Positions 49,656 to 58,850 of a stretch of DNA of 64,000 bases are shown here, piece after piece. The first letter of the stretch is position 1. Every line of letters starts with the position of its first letter. The notes under the pieces are model-generated. The model made no database searches. It had not been told where the DNA came from and saw only the letters and a program-made list of their open reading frames with translations. Origin of the DNA: Komagataeibacter xylinus NBRC 15237 (GTDB lineage: Bacteria; Pseudomonadota; Alphaproteobacteria; Acetobacterales; Acetobacteraceae); the NCBI RefSeq assembly GCF_001571345.1, contig NZ_BCTP01000001.1, positions 1 through 64,000 of the forward strand, in the 5' to 3' direction. A program made the position numbers and the translations under genes.

Positions 49656-52399
49656 TTCTGCTCGCCCCGTGGATGCTGCTCGGCCTGCTGGCCCTGCCCG
49701 CCGTGTGGTGGCTGCTGCATGCCCGCCCGCCCGCGCCGCGCACGCAGTCCTTCCCGCCCATGCGGCTGCTTGCAACGCTTGCCGCCCCACCCCCTGATGC
49801 GACCTCCGCCCCGCTGTGGCGCGTCCTGCTGCGCTGCCTGGCCATGCTGGGGCTGGTTCTGGGGCTGGCGCAGCCGGTCTTTCCACGCGGGCAGGGCGGC
49901 CTGCCCGATGCCGACTGCCTGATCGTGCTCGATAACGGCTGGGCTGCGGCGAACACATGGTCGCAGCGCGTCCACGCACTCGATGGCCTGCTCGACCATC
50001 TTGCCCGCACGGGCCACACCGCGCGCCTGCTGCTCACCGCCCGCAACGACGCACTCGACCCGATCACGGTCCAGCCCGCCCTGCAGGCCGACCTGCTGCG
50101 CAGCCAGATCGACCCGATGCTACCGCGCGCCTGGCCCACCGACCGCCTTGCAGCCACCCATGCGCTCACAACCCTTGCGGGCCAGGGCTGGCGCGGGCCG
50201 GTCATCTACATTGCCGACGGACTGGCCACGCAGGGCGACACGGGGTTTGCCGCAGCGCTTGCCGCCATTGGCTCCGTGCATGACATGCAGGTGCCGCAAT
50301 CCGACATCATGCTGCTCGCCCCGCCCGCCAGCGGGCAGGGCAGCCTGGCCACGCAGCTGCGCACGGTGCCGCGCGACCATCCGCGCACCGGCCAGCTCCG
50401 CCTTGAAACCGCAACCGGCGGCACGCTCGGCCTGCTGCCGGTCAACCTGCCCGCGGGCGCCGACCATGCCGATCTCGCCCCCGACATGCCCGCCGAACTG
50501 CGCAATAAGGTCGATCACCTCGCCCTTGAGGGCATGACCGGGCCTGCGGGCATCCGCCTGCTTGACGAGCGCGAGCGCCAGCGCCCGGTGGGGCTGATCG
50601 CAACCGGCAGTTCCGACACGCCGCTGATGGGCAGCCTGTTCTACCTGCGCCGCGCGCTGCAACCCGCCGCCGAACTGCGCGAGGGCAACCTTGATACGCT
50701 GCTCGCCCGCCCGCTTTCGGTCATCATCGCGCCCGATGGTACATTGGGCAGCCCCGAAAGCCGCAAGAAAGTCGCGGCATGGGTGCGCGCAGGCGGCACG
50801 CTGATCCGCTTTGCCGGCCCGCTGCTCATTCAGGGAGCAGATACTACGGATGGCGGTGGCGATACGCCCCAGCCGCAGGCCGACCCACTCCTGCCCGTGC
50901 CGCTCATGGCGGGCGCGCGCGAACTGGGGGGCGCCATGTCATGGAGCAAGCCGGAACATCTGGCCCCCTTTCCCGCCACATCCCCATTCCATGATCTCGA
51001 CATCCCCGCCGATGTCACGGTCTCGCGGCAGGTACTGGCCCAGCCTTCCACCGATCTGGACAGCCATAGCTGGGCACGGCTCGATGATGGCACGCCGCTT
51101 GTCACCCACGCCGCACTCGGCGCAGGGCAGGTGGTGCTGTTCCATGTAACCAGCACGGCGGAATGGTCGAACCTGCCGCTTTCGGGGCTGTTCGTGGGCA
51201 TGCTCCAGCACCTGATCGACCAGGCCTCGGGCATTGAAACGCCCGCCGGCACCACCCTGCTGGCCCCCTACATGGCGCTTGATGGCGATGGCACGCTGGT
51301 CTCGCCGCCCGCGGGCGCGCAGGCGCTGCGGGCCGATGCGTTTGGCCACACCGCCCCCAGCCCGGAACACCCGCCGGGCCTGTATGGCCCGCGCAACAGC
51401 CGCCGCGCGCTCAATGTAGGCGATGACCCGGCAGCCCTTGCGGCCCAGCCCGCCATCGGCACCGTGTCCGACCTGCGCGGGCAGGTGGCCGACCTGTCCA
51501 TCGGGCCGATGCTGCTCGTGCTGGCCACCGTGCTGCTCCTGGCCGACGGGCTGGTCAGCATCGTGCAACGCGGGCGGCAATGGCGTGGGCACGGGCTTGC
51601 GGCGCTGGCACTGTGCTGCGGCATGGGCATGGCGGGCGCCCACGCGCAGGCGGCTGACATACCGCCCGACGTGCCGCGTGCAGCCCTTGAAACCCGGCTG
51701 GCCTATATCGTAACCGATCACCCCGAGATCGATGATGTATCGAAAGAGGGGCTTCAGGGCCTGTCAGACTACGTCAATGCCCGCACCTCCGCCATGCTGG
51801 GCCACCCCGATGGCGTGACGCCGGAGCGTGATGACCTGTCCTATTACCCGCTCATCTACTGGCCGGTCACACCCGATGCCCCCTCCAGCCCGGCCCGCAC
51901 GGCAGCACTCAACACCTATATGCGCCATGGCGGCATCCTGCTGATCGACACGCAGGGCCAGGACCCGGCCACGGCACCCGAAAATGCCAGCAGCTACACC
52001 GGCACGGCGCCCGGCACGGCCGCAGCGCTGAAGCGCATGACGGCAGGGCTGGACATTCCCCCGCTCACCCGGCTCGACAGCCACCATGTGCTCTCGCACA
52101 CCTTCTACCTGTTGCATGATTTTCCCGGGCGGTACGATGGCATGCCCGTATGGGTGGCGCAGGAGGGCGACAGCACCAATGACGGGGTGAGCCCGGTCAT
52201 CATCGGCAGCAATGACTGGGCGCATGCCTGGGCGGTTGATGCAACGGGCAACACGCCCTACGCCCCCGTGCCCGACGGGGCGGAACAGCGCGTCACGGCC
52301 TACCGTTTTGGCGTGAATGCCGTGATCTATGCCCTGACCGGCAACTACAAGGCGGACCAGGTGCATGTGCCTGCGCTGCTCAAACGGCTTGGGGAGTAA
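49652..52399 (+). CDS. DUF4159 protein with BatA-like N terminus
   Basis: A 915-aa membrane protein. Residues 1-75 carry two spans of the BatA N-terminal type (MILLAPWMLLGLLALPAVWW, then VLLRCLAMLGLVLGLAQPVF). A long periplasmic or cytoplasmic VWA/GATase-like body follows, with CLIVLDNGWAAANTW. Two further spans lie near 620-660 (IGPMLLVLATVLLLADGLVS, LAALALCCGMGMAGAHAQ). A C-terminal DUF4159 domain contains DYVNARTSAMLGHPDG, YYPLIYWPVT and MRHGGILLIDTQG. The family has no known activity. It overlaps DUF58 by four bases and is followed by the VWA gene after five. Confidence 0.88.
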   Translation: MILLAPWMLLGLLALPAVWWLLHARPPAPRTQSFPPMRLLATLAAPPPDATSAPLWRVLLRCLAMLGLVLGLAQPVFPRGQGGLPDADCLIVLDNGWAAANTWSQRVHALDGLLDHLARTGHTARLLLTARNDALDPITVQPALQADLLRSQIDPMLPRAWPTDRLAATHALTTLAGQGWRGPVIYIADGLATQGDTGFAAALAAIGSVHDMQVPQSDIMLLAPPASGQGSLATQLRTVPRDHPRTGQLRLETATGGTLGLLPVNLPAGADHADLAPDMPAELRNKVDHLALEGMTGPAGIRLLDERERQRPVGLIATGSSDTPLMGSLFYLRRALQPAAELREGNLDTLLARPLSVIIAPDGTLGSPESRKKVAAWVRAGGTLIRFAGPLLIQGADTTDGGGDTPQPQADPLLPVPLMAGARELGGAMSWSKPEHLAPFPATSPFHDLDIPADVTVSRQVLAQPSTDLDSHSWARLDDGTPLVTHAALGAGQVVLFHVTSTAEWSNLPLSGLFVGMLQHLIDQASGIETPAGTTLLAPYMALDGDGTLVSPPAGAQALRADAFGHTAPSPEHPPGLYGPRNSRRALNVGDDPAALAAQPAIGTVSDLRGQVADLSIGPMLLVLATVLLLADGLVSIVQRGRQWRGHGLAALALCCGMGMAGAHAQAADIPPDVPRAALETRLAYIVTDHPEIDDVSKEGLQGLSDYVNARTSAMLGHPDGVTPERDDLSYYPLIYWPVTPDAPSSPARTAALNTYMRHGGILLIDTQGQDPATAPENASSYTGTAPGTAAALKRMTAGLDIPPLTRLDSHHVLSHTFYLLHDFPGRYDGMPVWVAQEGDSTNDGVSPVIIGSNDWAHAWAVDATGNTPYAPVPDGAEQRVTAYRFGVNAVIYALTGNYKADQVHVPALLKRLGE

Positions 52400-52404
52400 G
52401 CGGC

Positions 52405-54540
52405 ATGCCTGACCTGTCGCGTCACATGATGGCGCTCAGCCCGCTTGTGCCGTCGTGGTGCATCAACCTGCTGCTGGCCGCCTGCGCAGCCCTTGCCCTG
52501 TGGGGCCTGGCCCGCCGGGTGCGCGGCAGCGTGTGGCGGCTGCTGGCCGGGCTGGGTGTTGCCCTGTGGCTGTACAACCCCCAGCGCATTACCGAGACAT
52601 GGCACCCCCTGCCGGAAACGGCACTTGTGGTAGTGGACCAGTCGGCCTCGATGAACGAACGCAACCGGGGCGAGATGGCGCGCAATGCGGCAGCGAGCGT
52701 GCAGGCCGCCATGAACCGCGTGCCCGGCCTCGTGCCACGCATCGTGACCGTGCGCGAGGCACAGCATGGCGGCACGCGGCTGTTTGCGGCATTGCAGCAG
52801 GCGGCGGCTGACATTCCCCCTTCCCGCCTGGCGGGCGCGGTGCTGATTACCGATGGCGAGGACCATGACGTGCCCGCCGCCGTGCCCGACACGCTCAACC
52901 CCGATGATGGCCACGGCCACCGCACCCGCCTGCCGCTGCACGTGCTGCTGACCGGCAGGGGCGAGGAAACCGACCGCCACCTGCGCGTGCTCCAGGCCCC
53001 GCCCTTTGCCATCGTGGGCAAGGACGTGACCATTCGCGTGCAGATCGACGACCAGGGCGCGCCCGCCCAGCCGGGATCTGCCACGCAGCTCACGCTCACG
53101 CAGGGCAATGGCGCGACCTTTACCCGCCCCGTGAAGATTGGCGAGCCGCAGGACATTACCCTGCCCGTCACCCATCCGGGCGAGATGCTCATTGGCCTGT
53201 CAGCGCCCGAACTGCCCGGCGAGGTCTCGACGCGCAACAACCATGATGTCATCCGCATCAACGGCGTGCGCGACCGGCTGCGCGTGCTGCTGGTGTCCGG
53301 CACGCCCAACCAGGGCGAGCGCGTGTGGCGGCGACTGCTCAAGGCCGATCCTTCGGTGGACCTCGTGCACTTCACCATCCTGCGGCCACCCGACCGTGAT
53401 GATGGCACGCCGCTTTCCGACCTGGCGCTGATCGCCTTCCCCGTCAATGAACTGTTCCAGCAGAAGGTGGGGCAGTTCGACCTCATCATTCTCGACGGGT
53501 TTGAAAACCGTGGCATCCTGCCCGAGGCCTATCTGCGCAACATCGTCAACCACATCCGTGAAGGCGGCGGGCTGCTGCTGATTGGCGGCCCGGAATTCCT
53601 CACCCCCGGTTCGCTGCAGGATACGCCGCTGGCCGATATCCTGCCCGCGCATGTGACCACGGCCGATGGCATGGCCATCCAGCGCTTCAAACCCGACCTG
53701 ACCGAGACCGGCATGCGCCACCCGGTCACCTCCGGCCTGCCGGGCACGCCTGAGCATGCGGGGAGCAAGCCGGGCTGGGGGCCGTGGTATCGCAGCCTGC
53801 GCAGCGATTCCGCCCGGGGTGAGGTGCTGATGACGGGCCCCGACCACCAGCCCCTGCTGGTGCTCGACCATGCGGACAAGGGGCGCGTGGCCTTCCTGAT
53901 GTCCGACCAGGCCTGGCTGTGGTCGCATGGCGAGGGGGGCGGCGGCCCGCAATCCGAACTGCTGCGCCGCATCTCGCACTGGCTGATGAAGGAGCCGGAG
54001 CTGGAGGAAAACCAGCTTGAGGCCAGCATTGCGGCTGGGCAGATGACCATCACCCGTCGCTCGGTCACCACCGGGCCTGCGCCGGTGGTGCATGTCACGG
54101 CGCCCGATGGCACCAGCCAGCAGGTCACACTCGACCCCGCGGGCAATACCGGCCTCGCCCGCGCCCGCCTGCCCGCGACACAGGACGGCATATGGACCGT
54201 GCGTGATGATGCCGGGCATGAAGCCTTCGCCGCCCCGCGCGCGGAAGACCCGCTGGAGTTTGCCGACCTGCGGGCCACGGCTTCCGTGCTTGGCCCCATG
54301 GCGGCCGCGACCGGCGGCGGCGTGCACTGGCTTGGCGCGGATGCGCAGGCTCCATCCCTGCCGGAGATGGCGATGGCGGACGGGAGCCACGCTTCATCGG
54401 CCAGCTGCTTCGCCTTCCCTGCCCGCAATGCCCACAGCGTGTCGGGGCAGCAGGCCAGTGCCGTGCTCCCGGCCTGGGCCATGGGGCTGTTCGTGCTGCT
54501 GATGGTGTTCATGGCATGGTGGCGGGAAAGCCGCCCCTGA
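52405..54540 (+). CDS. VWA / GATase1-like membrane protein
   Basis: A 711-aa protein, last of the MoxR cluster. Two N-terminal spans (INLLLAACAALALWGLARRV, RLLAGLGVALWLYN) are followed by a VWA-type MIDAS (ALVVVDQSASMNERNRGEMA) with a matching VLITDGEDHD. A type-1 glutamine-amidotransferase-like region is seen at FDLIILDGFENRGILPEAYL and GGGLLLIGGPEFLTPGSL, without the catalytic Cys-His pair. A C-terminal span follows (AMGLFVLLMVFMAWW). It is probably the membrane scaffold acted on by MoxR. Repeat copy E follows 36 bases after the stop. Confidence 0.86.
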   Translation: MPDLSRHMMALSPLVPSWCINLLLAACAALALWGLARRVRGSVWRLLAGLGVALWLYNPQRITETWHPLPETALVVVDQSASMNERNRGEMARNAAASVQAAMNRVPGLVPRIVTVREAQHGGTRLFAALQQAAADIPPSRLAGAVLITDGEDHDVPAAVPDTLNPDDGHGHRTRLPLHVLLTGRGEETDRHLRVLQAPPFAIVGKDVTIRVQIDDQGAPAQPGSATQLTLTQGNGATFTRPVKIGEPQDITLPVTHPGEMLIGLSAPELPGEVSTRNNHDVIRINGVRDRLRVLLVSGTPNQGERVWRRLLKADPSVDLVHFTILRPPDRDDGTPLSDLALIAFPVNELFQQKVGQFDLIILDGFENRGILPEAYLRNIVNHIREGGGLLLIGGPEFLTPGSLQDTPLADILPAHVTTADGMAIQRFKPDLTETGMRHPVTSGLPGTPEHAGSKPGWGPWYRSLRSDSARGEVLMTGPDHQPLLVLDHADKGRVAFLMSDQAWLWSHGEGGGGPQSELLRRISHWLMKEPELEENQLEASIAAGQMTITRRSVTTGPAPVVHVTAPDGTSQQVTLDPAGNTGLARARLPATQDGIWTVRDDAGHEAFAAPRAEDPLEFADLRATASVLGPMAAATGGGVHWLGADAQAPSLPEMAMADGSHASSASCFAFPARNAHSVSGQQASAVLPAWAMGLFVLLMVFMAWWRESRP

Positions 54541-54575
54541 AGGCAGCGCTTTCGGCCAAGAAACTGACAAAAAAC

Positions 54576-54640
54576 AATAAAAGTTTGTGAATGCCGCCTT
54601 TTTTCAAAAAAGGCGACATTCTGGCCCAGGCTTCATCCAC
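54576..54640. repeat. Cloverleaf-like intergenic repeat, copy E (degenerate)
   Basis: About 65 bases with one outer arm (AATAAAAGTTTGTG) and the GC hairpin GCCGCCTTTTTT/AAAAAAGGCGAC. The second half has decayed. It lies 36 bases after the VWA gene, in a 267-base gap that otherwise shows no gene before the ankyrin gene at 54808. Confidence 0.7.
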
Positions 54641-54807
54641 GACATATTCAGGGTTGCGCAATGGTGAGCAGGCTGGCTTTTGTGGCCGCCGTGGCGGGAA
54701 AGTGGATTAATCGTCGCATCAACCATCATTTTGCGGTAATCAGCAGAACCGGCAGGCGGCGTAGGGCTGTTGCGCGGCTGGCTGAACGCTCACTCTCGGG
54801 ACAGGAC

Positions 54808-55404
54808 ATGATTTCCAGATCCGGTATATATCTTCTTGTCGCCGCCCTGTTCGCGGGCCTTCCTGCCGTGTGCATGCCGCTGCATGTGGCCCATGCGCAG
54901 GATGCCGAAGACCCTGAAGCCGAGGCCGAAGCCGCTGACGCCGCCAAGAAGGCCGAGGCCCGCCGCGCGGCCAAGGCGGCGGCACCGCCAGCCGCCCTGC
55001 CCGGCGCTGAATCGCGCGAGGAAGAGCACGGCCACGCCAATTCCGACATGAACCCGACCAATGCGCTGTTCGATGCCATCAACCGTGGCAGCCTTGGCGC
55101 GGCGAAGGAAGCCCTGAACCGCGGCGCTGACATGACGGCCCAGAACCAGCTTGGCCAGACGCCGCTCGACATGGCGATCGACCTGAACCGTAACGACATC
55201 ACCTTCCTGCTGCTGTCGATGCGCACCTTCTCGGATGCGGACCCGCATTTCGCCTCCAACAACCTTGAAAGCGGCGAGGACGACACCCCGCCGCTCACCA
55301 TGCCCAGGCATGCCTCGACCACCGCCTCGCCCGACCGGCGCTATGACGCATCAGGCGGCCATGCCGACCCGTCGATCGGGTTCCTCGGCTTTGGCGGCAG
55401 CTAG
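54808..55404 (+). CDS. Exported ankyrin-repeat protein
   Basis: A 198-aa product. A signal peptide covers residues 1-30 (RSGIYLLVAALFAGLPAVCM, cleaved near HAQD). A helix rich in Glu, Ala and Lys spans about 31-70. One to two ankyrin repeats lie at about 88-140 (NALFDAINRGSLGAAKEALN, RGADMTAQNQLGQTPLDMAI), and a Gly-rich end follows (DPSIGFLGFGGS). ATG 54808 with GGGACAGG upstream is the start; the longer open frame to 54661 has no signal. It is probably a periplasmic binding module. It may be a fifth member of the MoxR cluster, but repeat E separates them. Confidence 0.85.
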   Translation: MISRSGIYLLVAALFAGLPAVCMPLHVAHAQDAEDPEAEAEAADAAKKAEARRAAKAAAPPAALPGAESREEEHGHANSDMNPTNALFDAINRGSLGAAKEALNRGADMTAQNQLGQTPLDMAIDLNRNDITFLLLSMRTFSDADPHFASNNLESGEDDTPPLTMPRHASTTASPDRRYDASGGHADPSIGFLGFGGS

Positions 55405-55462
55405 GCCGGTTACGGCGGCCTTTCTGAGAACCTGCCTGAAAACAAATCATTGATAAAAAATG

Positions 55463-55549
55463 ATAAAGGTTTTTGGGCGCTGCCTTTTTTTCAAAAAGGC
55501 GGCGTTCTTCGACGCTTTCTGAAAAAAGCTTCACCAAAAACGTCCTTAT
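55463..55549. repeat. Cloverleaf-like intergenic repeat, copy F
   Basis: An 87-base copy in the orientation of copy D, between the convergent ankyrin and methylase genes. The GC hairpin is GCTGCC opposite GGCGGC (one G-U type pair). The A/T hairpin has decayed on one side (GACGCTTTCT against AAAAAGCTTC). The outer arms ATAAAGGTTTTTGGG and CCAAAAACGTCCTTAT are imperfect. The remaining 83 bases to the methylase stop show nothing else. Confidence 0.85.
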
Positions 55550-55632
55550 GATTTCTGGATGTTGTTCAGGTTACCTTTTCAGGCAGTCCCTGAAGCTTCT
55601 GGAAATAAAAACGCCACCAGACCCTGCTTTGT

Positions 55633-56907
55633 TCAGGATACACCGTTCAGACAGGCCTCAAGGGTCGTGATCTCGTGCCAGATCTCATCGGCCGTGCGTT
55701 GTGGCGGGCGACGGGTATTGGTCAGCACGACGAATTCCAGCGTCATGGGGCGGGCGGAATAGCGCTGGCGGCTGACGCGGTAGCGCTTGTAGGGGCGGGT
55801 AAAGACCTGCACCGCGCCCCGCTCGCAATTGGCCCGCAGCATGTCCTTGAGCGCAATGAAGCCATCGGTGCTGTAGCTCGTGGCGATCCAGCGCGTATCG
55901 AGCACCGACAGGAGCTGTCGGTAGGCCGCAAGCGCCTGCCTGCGGTGGTTGTAGGGGCTACGCCGCTCGGTGCGCCAGTCCTGGCGTATGGCCGCCTTGT
56001 CGCGCCCGGTAATCTTGGGGGCAAGGGACGGGCTGTCCCACAGGGCAATGGTGTTGAGCACGTGGTAATTGGCGCCGTAGGGGTGCTGGTTGTAGGGCGG
56101 ATCGATATAGGCGATGGCCGCCTCCCCCACCTCTCCGGCCAGACTGGCGGCCAGAACGTGGGCATCCATGCGCAGCACCCTGTGCGCATGCCCGTTATCA
56201 ATAAACCGCGCCGGGCGTAGCGCAAGATCGGCGGCAATGCGGTACAGCGCCGTGCCCGTGCGCCCGCCCCAGCCGTGATGAAACCCCTTGAACAGCCCGC
56301 TGGTATTGCTGTTGTAGCTGGCGCTGTACAGCAGCGGGGCCAGCAGGCAGGCTTTCTGCCCTTCATCAAGCAGGCCGTCATGCTCCCACCGGGCAATCTG
56401 CGTGCGGATGGCATCGATGCGCATGCCGTTCTTGCGCATGTAAAACATCCGGTCGCGCGCGGTGTCATAATGCACGTCATCATCGGGGCACAGGTGGCGG
56501 GTGATCCAGCCCTCAAGCGGCGGCAGGGCGTTGAGTTCCGCCATGACCTGCCCGTAATCGCGCCTGCCATGAAAGACCGGCGCGCGCGACTGGGCCACAT
56601 AGCAGCGGTTGATCTGCTCGCTATAGGGCTCCCAGTCATTGCACAGCACGCGAAAGCCAAGCTGCTTGGCCAGCCTTGAAACCACGCCGGTGCCTGCAAA
56701 CAGGTCGATGAAATCGGTGTGCTGCGGCGCCTCGCCCGTGGCCGCGATGGCCTGCGCGATCAGGCCGAGCAGCTTGCGCTTGTTGCCGATATAGGGAATG
56801 AGCTGGCTGAACAGGTATTCCCCGGTCAGCAGCGCCGCATGGCGGGCCGGGCTCCATTCCATGCCGGTCAGGCCATGCGGTCCGTCAGGATCGGGGTGCC
56901 GGTTCAT
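55633..56907 (-). CDS. Orphan adenine-specific DNA methyltransferase (D12 class)
   Basis: A 424-aa N6-adenine methylase of the Dam/FokI-like (alpha) order. The N-terminal block LIPYIGNKRKLLGLIAQAIA and the SAM motif FIDLFAGTGVVSRLAKQLGF come first, and the catalytic motif YIDPPYNQHPYGANYHVLNT comes late. An inserted target-recognition region lies between them, at about residues 110-240. No restriction gene is adjacent. ATG 56907 (AGGCAGGG upstream) lies 22 bases after ccrM on the same strand, so it is probably the third gene of rnhB-ccrM-methylase. The recognition site is not predictable. Confidence 0.88.
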   Translation of the reverse strand: MNRHPDPDGPHGLTGMEWSPARHAALLTGEYLFSQLIPYIGNKRKLLGLIAQAIAATGEAPQHTDFIDLFAGTGVVSRLAKQLGFRVLCNDWEPYSEQINRCYVAQSRAPVFHGRRDYGQVMAELNALPPLEGWITRHLCPDDDVHYDTARDRMFYMRKNGMRIDAIRTQIARWEHDGLLDEGQKACLLAPLLYSASYNSNTSGLFKGFHHGWGGRTGTALYRIAADLALRPARFIDNGHAHRVLRMDAHVLAASLAGEVGEAAIAYIDPPYNQHPYGANYHVLNTIALWDSPSLAPKITGRDKAAIRQDWRTERRSPYNHRRQALAAYRQLLSVLDTRWIATSYSTDGFIALKDMLRANCERGAVQVFTRPYKRYRVSRQRYSARPMTLEFVVLTNTRRPPQRTADEIWHEITTLEACLNGVS

Positions 56908-56929
56908 GCCACCCTGCCTTGCCCCGCCA

Positions 56930-58033
56930 TCAGGACGCGACGGCTGCCTGCTCCGCCCGGATCTCGCTGCGCAGCGTATCGAGTTGCACCAGTTCGCCTT
57001 CGTGCTCGAAATACCAGAACGTCCAGCCATTGCACGAGGGCGCATTGGTCAGCGTCGCCCCCATCTTGTGGATGGAACCCCGGTGCCGCCCGCTGACCAG
57101 CGTGCCATCGGGCGAGACTGTGGCGCGCACGCGCTTCTGGCGGTCCATGAGCACGGTGCCCGCGGGCACCATCCCGCGCTCGACCAGCACGCCAAAGGGC
57201 ACGCGCGGGCTTTCACGCCGGGCGGGGGTGGTCAGCACGCTGTCGAGCGGCACGGGTTTTTCGCGCCGGGCGCGGCCAATCGCGGCCTCGGCATAATCGG
57301 GGTGGCGCTCGATGCCAATAAAGCGGCGGCGCAGCCTGCGCGCCATGGCCGTGGTGGTGCCGGTGCCGGTAAAGGGATCGAGCACCACGTCATCCACATT
57401 GGTCGAGGCCACGAGCACGCGATGCAGCAGGCTTTCGGGCTTCTGGGTGGGGTGCAGTTTCAGGCCGTGTTCGTTGCGCAGCCGCTCGCCGCCGGTGCAT
57501 AGCGGCAGGTACCAGTCCGAGCGCATCTGCACATCATCATTGAGCGCCTTCATGGCCTGGTAGTTGAAGCGGTAGCGGCTGTCCGGCCCGCGCGCCGCCC
57601 AGATCAGCGTTTCATGCGCATTGGTGAAGCGCCGCCCACGAAAGTTGGGCATGGGGTTGGACTTGCGCCAGATCACATCGTTCAGGATCCAGAACCCGAG
57701 ATCCTGCAGGATCGCGCCGATGCGGAAGATGTTGTGATACGAGCCGATGACCCAGATCGTGCCATCCTTGCGCAGCACGCGCCGCGCCTCGGTCAGCCAG
57801 GCGCGGGTGAATTCGTCATAGGCCCGCAGGTCGGCGAATTTGTCCCAGTCGTCATCCACGCCATCGACCACGCTGTCATCGGGGCGGCGCAACTCGCCCT
57901 TGAGCTGGAGGTTATATGGCGGATCGGCAAACACGCAGTCGATCGAGCCTGCGGGCAGGGTCTGCATCATCTCCACGCAGTCGCCGCGCAGCACCTGGTC
58001 AAGGGGCAATTCCATCATTACCGCACCGCTCAT
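56930..58033 (-). CDS. ccrM: CcrM-type adenine methyltransferase (GANTC)
   Basis: The cell-cycle-regulated methylase of alphaproteobacteria, which methylates the adenine of GANTC. The 367-aa product has the beta-class order: catalytic VFADPPYNLQLKGEL near residue 37, then NDVIWRKSNPMPNFRGRRFT, and the SAM motif VVLDPFTGTGTTTAMARRLR near residue 215. A CcrM-specific C-terminal domain ends in APSCNGWTFWYFEHEGELVQ. It lies seven bases after rnhB. Six GANTC sites cluster upstream of rnhB (58717-58841), suggesting control by its own methylation. Confidence 0.95.
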   Translation of the reverse strand: MSGAVMMELPLDQVLRGDCVEMMQTLPAGSIDCVFADPPYNLQLKGELRRPDDSVVDGVDDDWDKFADLRAYDEFTRAWLTEARRVLRKDGTIWVIGSYHNIFRIGAILQDLGFWILNDVIWRKSNPMPNFRGRRFTNAHETLIWAARGPDSRYRFNYQAMKALNDDVQMRSDWYLPLCTGGERLRNEHGLKLHPTQKPESLLHRVLVASTNVDDVVLDPFTGTGTTTAMARRLRRRFIGIERHPDYAEAAIGRARREKPVPLDSVLTTPARRESPRVPFGVLVERGMVPAGTVLMDRQKRVRATVSPDGTLVSGRHRGSIHKMGATLTNAPSCNGWTFWYFEHEGELVQLDTLRSEIRAEQAAVAS

Positions 58034-58040
58034 GAATTGT

Positions 58041-58694
58041 TCAGCATGATGGCTGCTCCGCGCTTGAATGTAAGGAAGAAGGACCGGAAGCCTGCATGAT
58101 GCGGCGCACCGTGCCGAATGCCGCCCGGTGATGGGGGCTGACGCCGTGAGCCATCAGCCCCGCGCGGTGGATGGGGGTGCCATAACCGGCATTGCGCTCC
58201 CAGCCATAGGCGGGCCAGCGCTGTGCCAGCCGCTCCATGGCCCGGTCGCGCACGACCTTGGCCACGACCGAAGCCGCGGCAATGGACAGGCTGATCGCAT
58301 CGCCACCCACGACGCATTGCGCCGGACACCCGAAATCGGGCGCGGCGTTACCATCGACCAGAACGAGTTCAGGCCATTGCGGCAGGCGGCCGACCGCACG
58401 CTGCATGGCGATCCATGAGGCGCGCAGGATGTTGTGCTGTTCGATTTCGGCCACGGAGGCCGCCCCCACCCCGATCAGGACATCGGGGGTCTGGTGCAGC
58501 GTATCGTAAAGCTGCTGCCGGACCTTTGGCCTGAGCTTTTTTGAGTCATCAAGCGTGTCAGCCAGATGGCCCGGCACGCCCGAGAGGAACATGACCGCCG
58601 CCGCCACGACCGGACCGGCCAGCGGGCCGCGACCGACTTCATCGACACCGGCGACCCGTCCCCCATGGGCGTGCTCAAGCGTGTAATCCGGCAT
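58041..58694 (-). CDS. rnhB: Ribonuclease HII
   Basis: Removes ribonucleotides from DNA and cleaves RNA/DNA hybrids. Length is 217 aa. The catalytic acidic residues are in [32 protein letters not shown], and [30 protein letters not shown] and [18 protein letters not shown] complete the family pattern. It starts ATG 58694. It is the first gene of the rnhB-ccrM-methylase run, an order also common elsewhere in alphaproteobacteria. Confidence 0.96.
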   Translation of the reverse strand: MPDYTLEHAHGGRVAGVDEVGRGPLAGPVVAAAVMFLSGVPGHLADTLDDSKKLRPKVRQQLYDTLHQTPDVLIGVGAASVAEIEQHNILRASWIAMQRAVGRLPQWPELVLVDGNAAPDFGCPAQCVVGGDAISLSIAAASVVAKVVRDRAMERLAQRWPAYGWERNAGYGTPIHRAGLMAHGVSPHHRAAFGTVRRIMQASGPSSLHSSAEQPSC

Positions 58695-58714
58695 CCAGTC
58701 CTTCCCGTCATGGT

Positions 58715-58841
58715 GCGAATCGGGGGTTCAGGCCCGATTCGCATCAGATTCATGTTCTGGAAGGATGGAAACCATTTTTATGCACGGTTGTGCAAGATGC
58801 TGTGGACTCATCGAGTCCCTTAAAATGAAAAAAAACGACTC
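58715..58841 (-). promoter_or_regulatory. GANTC-rich control region of rnhB-ccrM
   Basis: Six GANTC sites occur at 58717, 58736, 58747, 58805, 58813 and 58837. The first two lie one in each arm of a perfect inverted repeat, GCGAATCGGG-N8-CCCGATTCGC (58715-58742). The fourth and fifth lie in GGACTC-ATC-GAGTCC (58804-58818). The region is 21 to 147 bases before the rnhB start and presumably contains its promoter. Confidence 0.7.
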
Positions 58842-58850
58842 GACCCGTGA

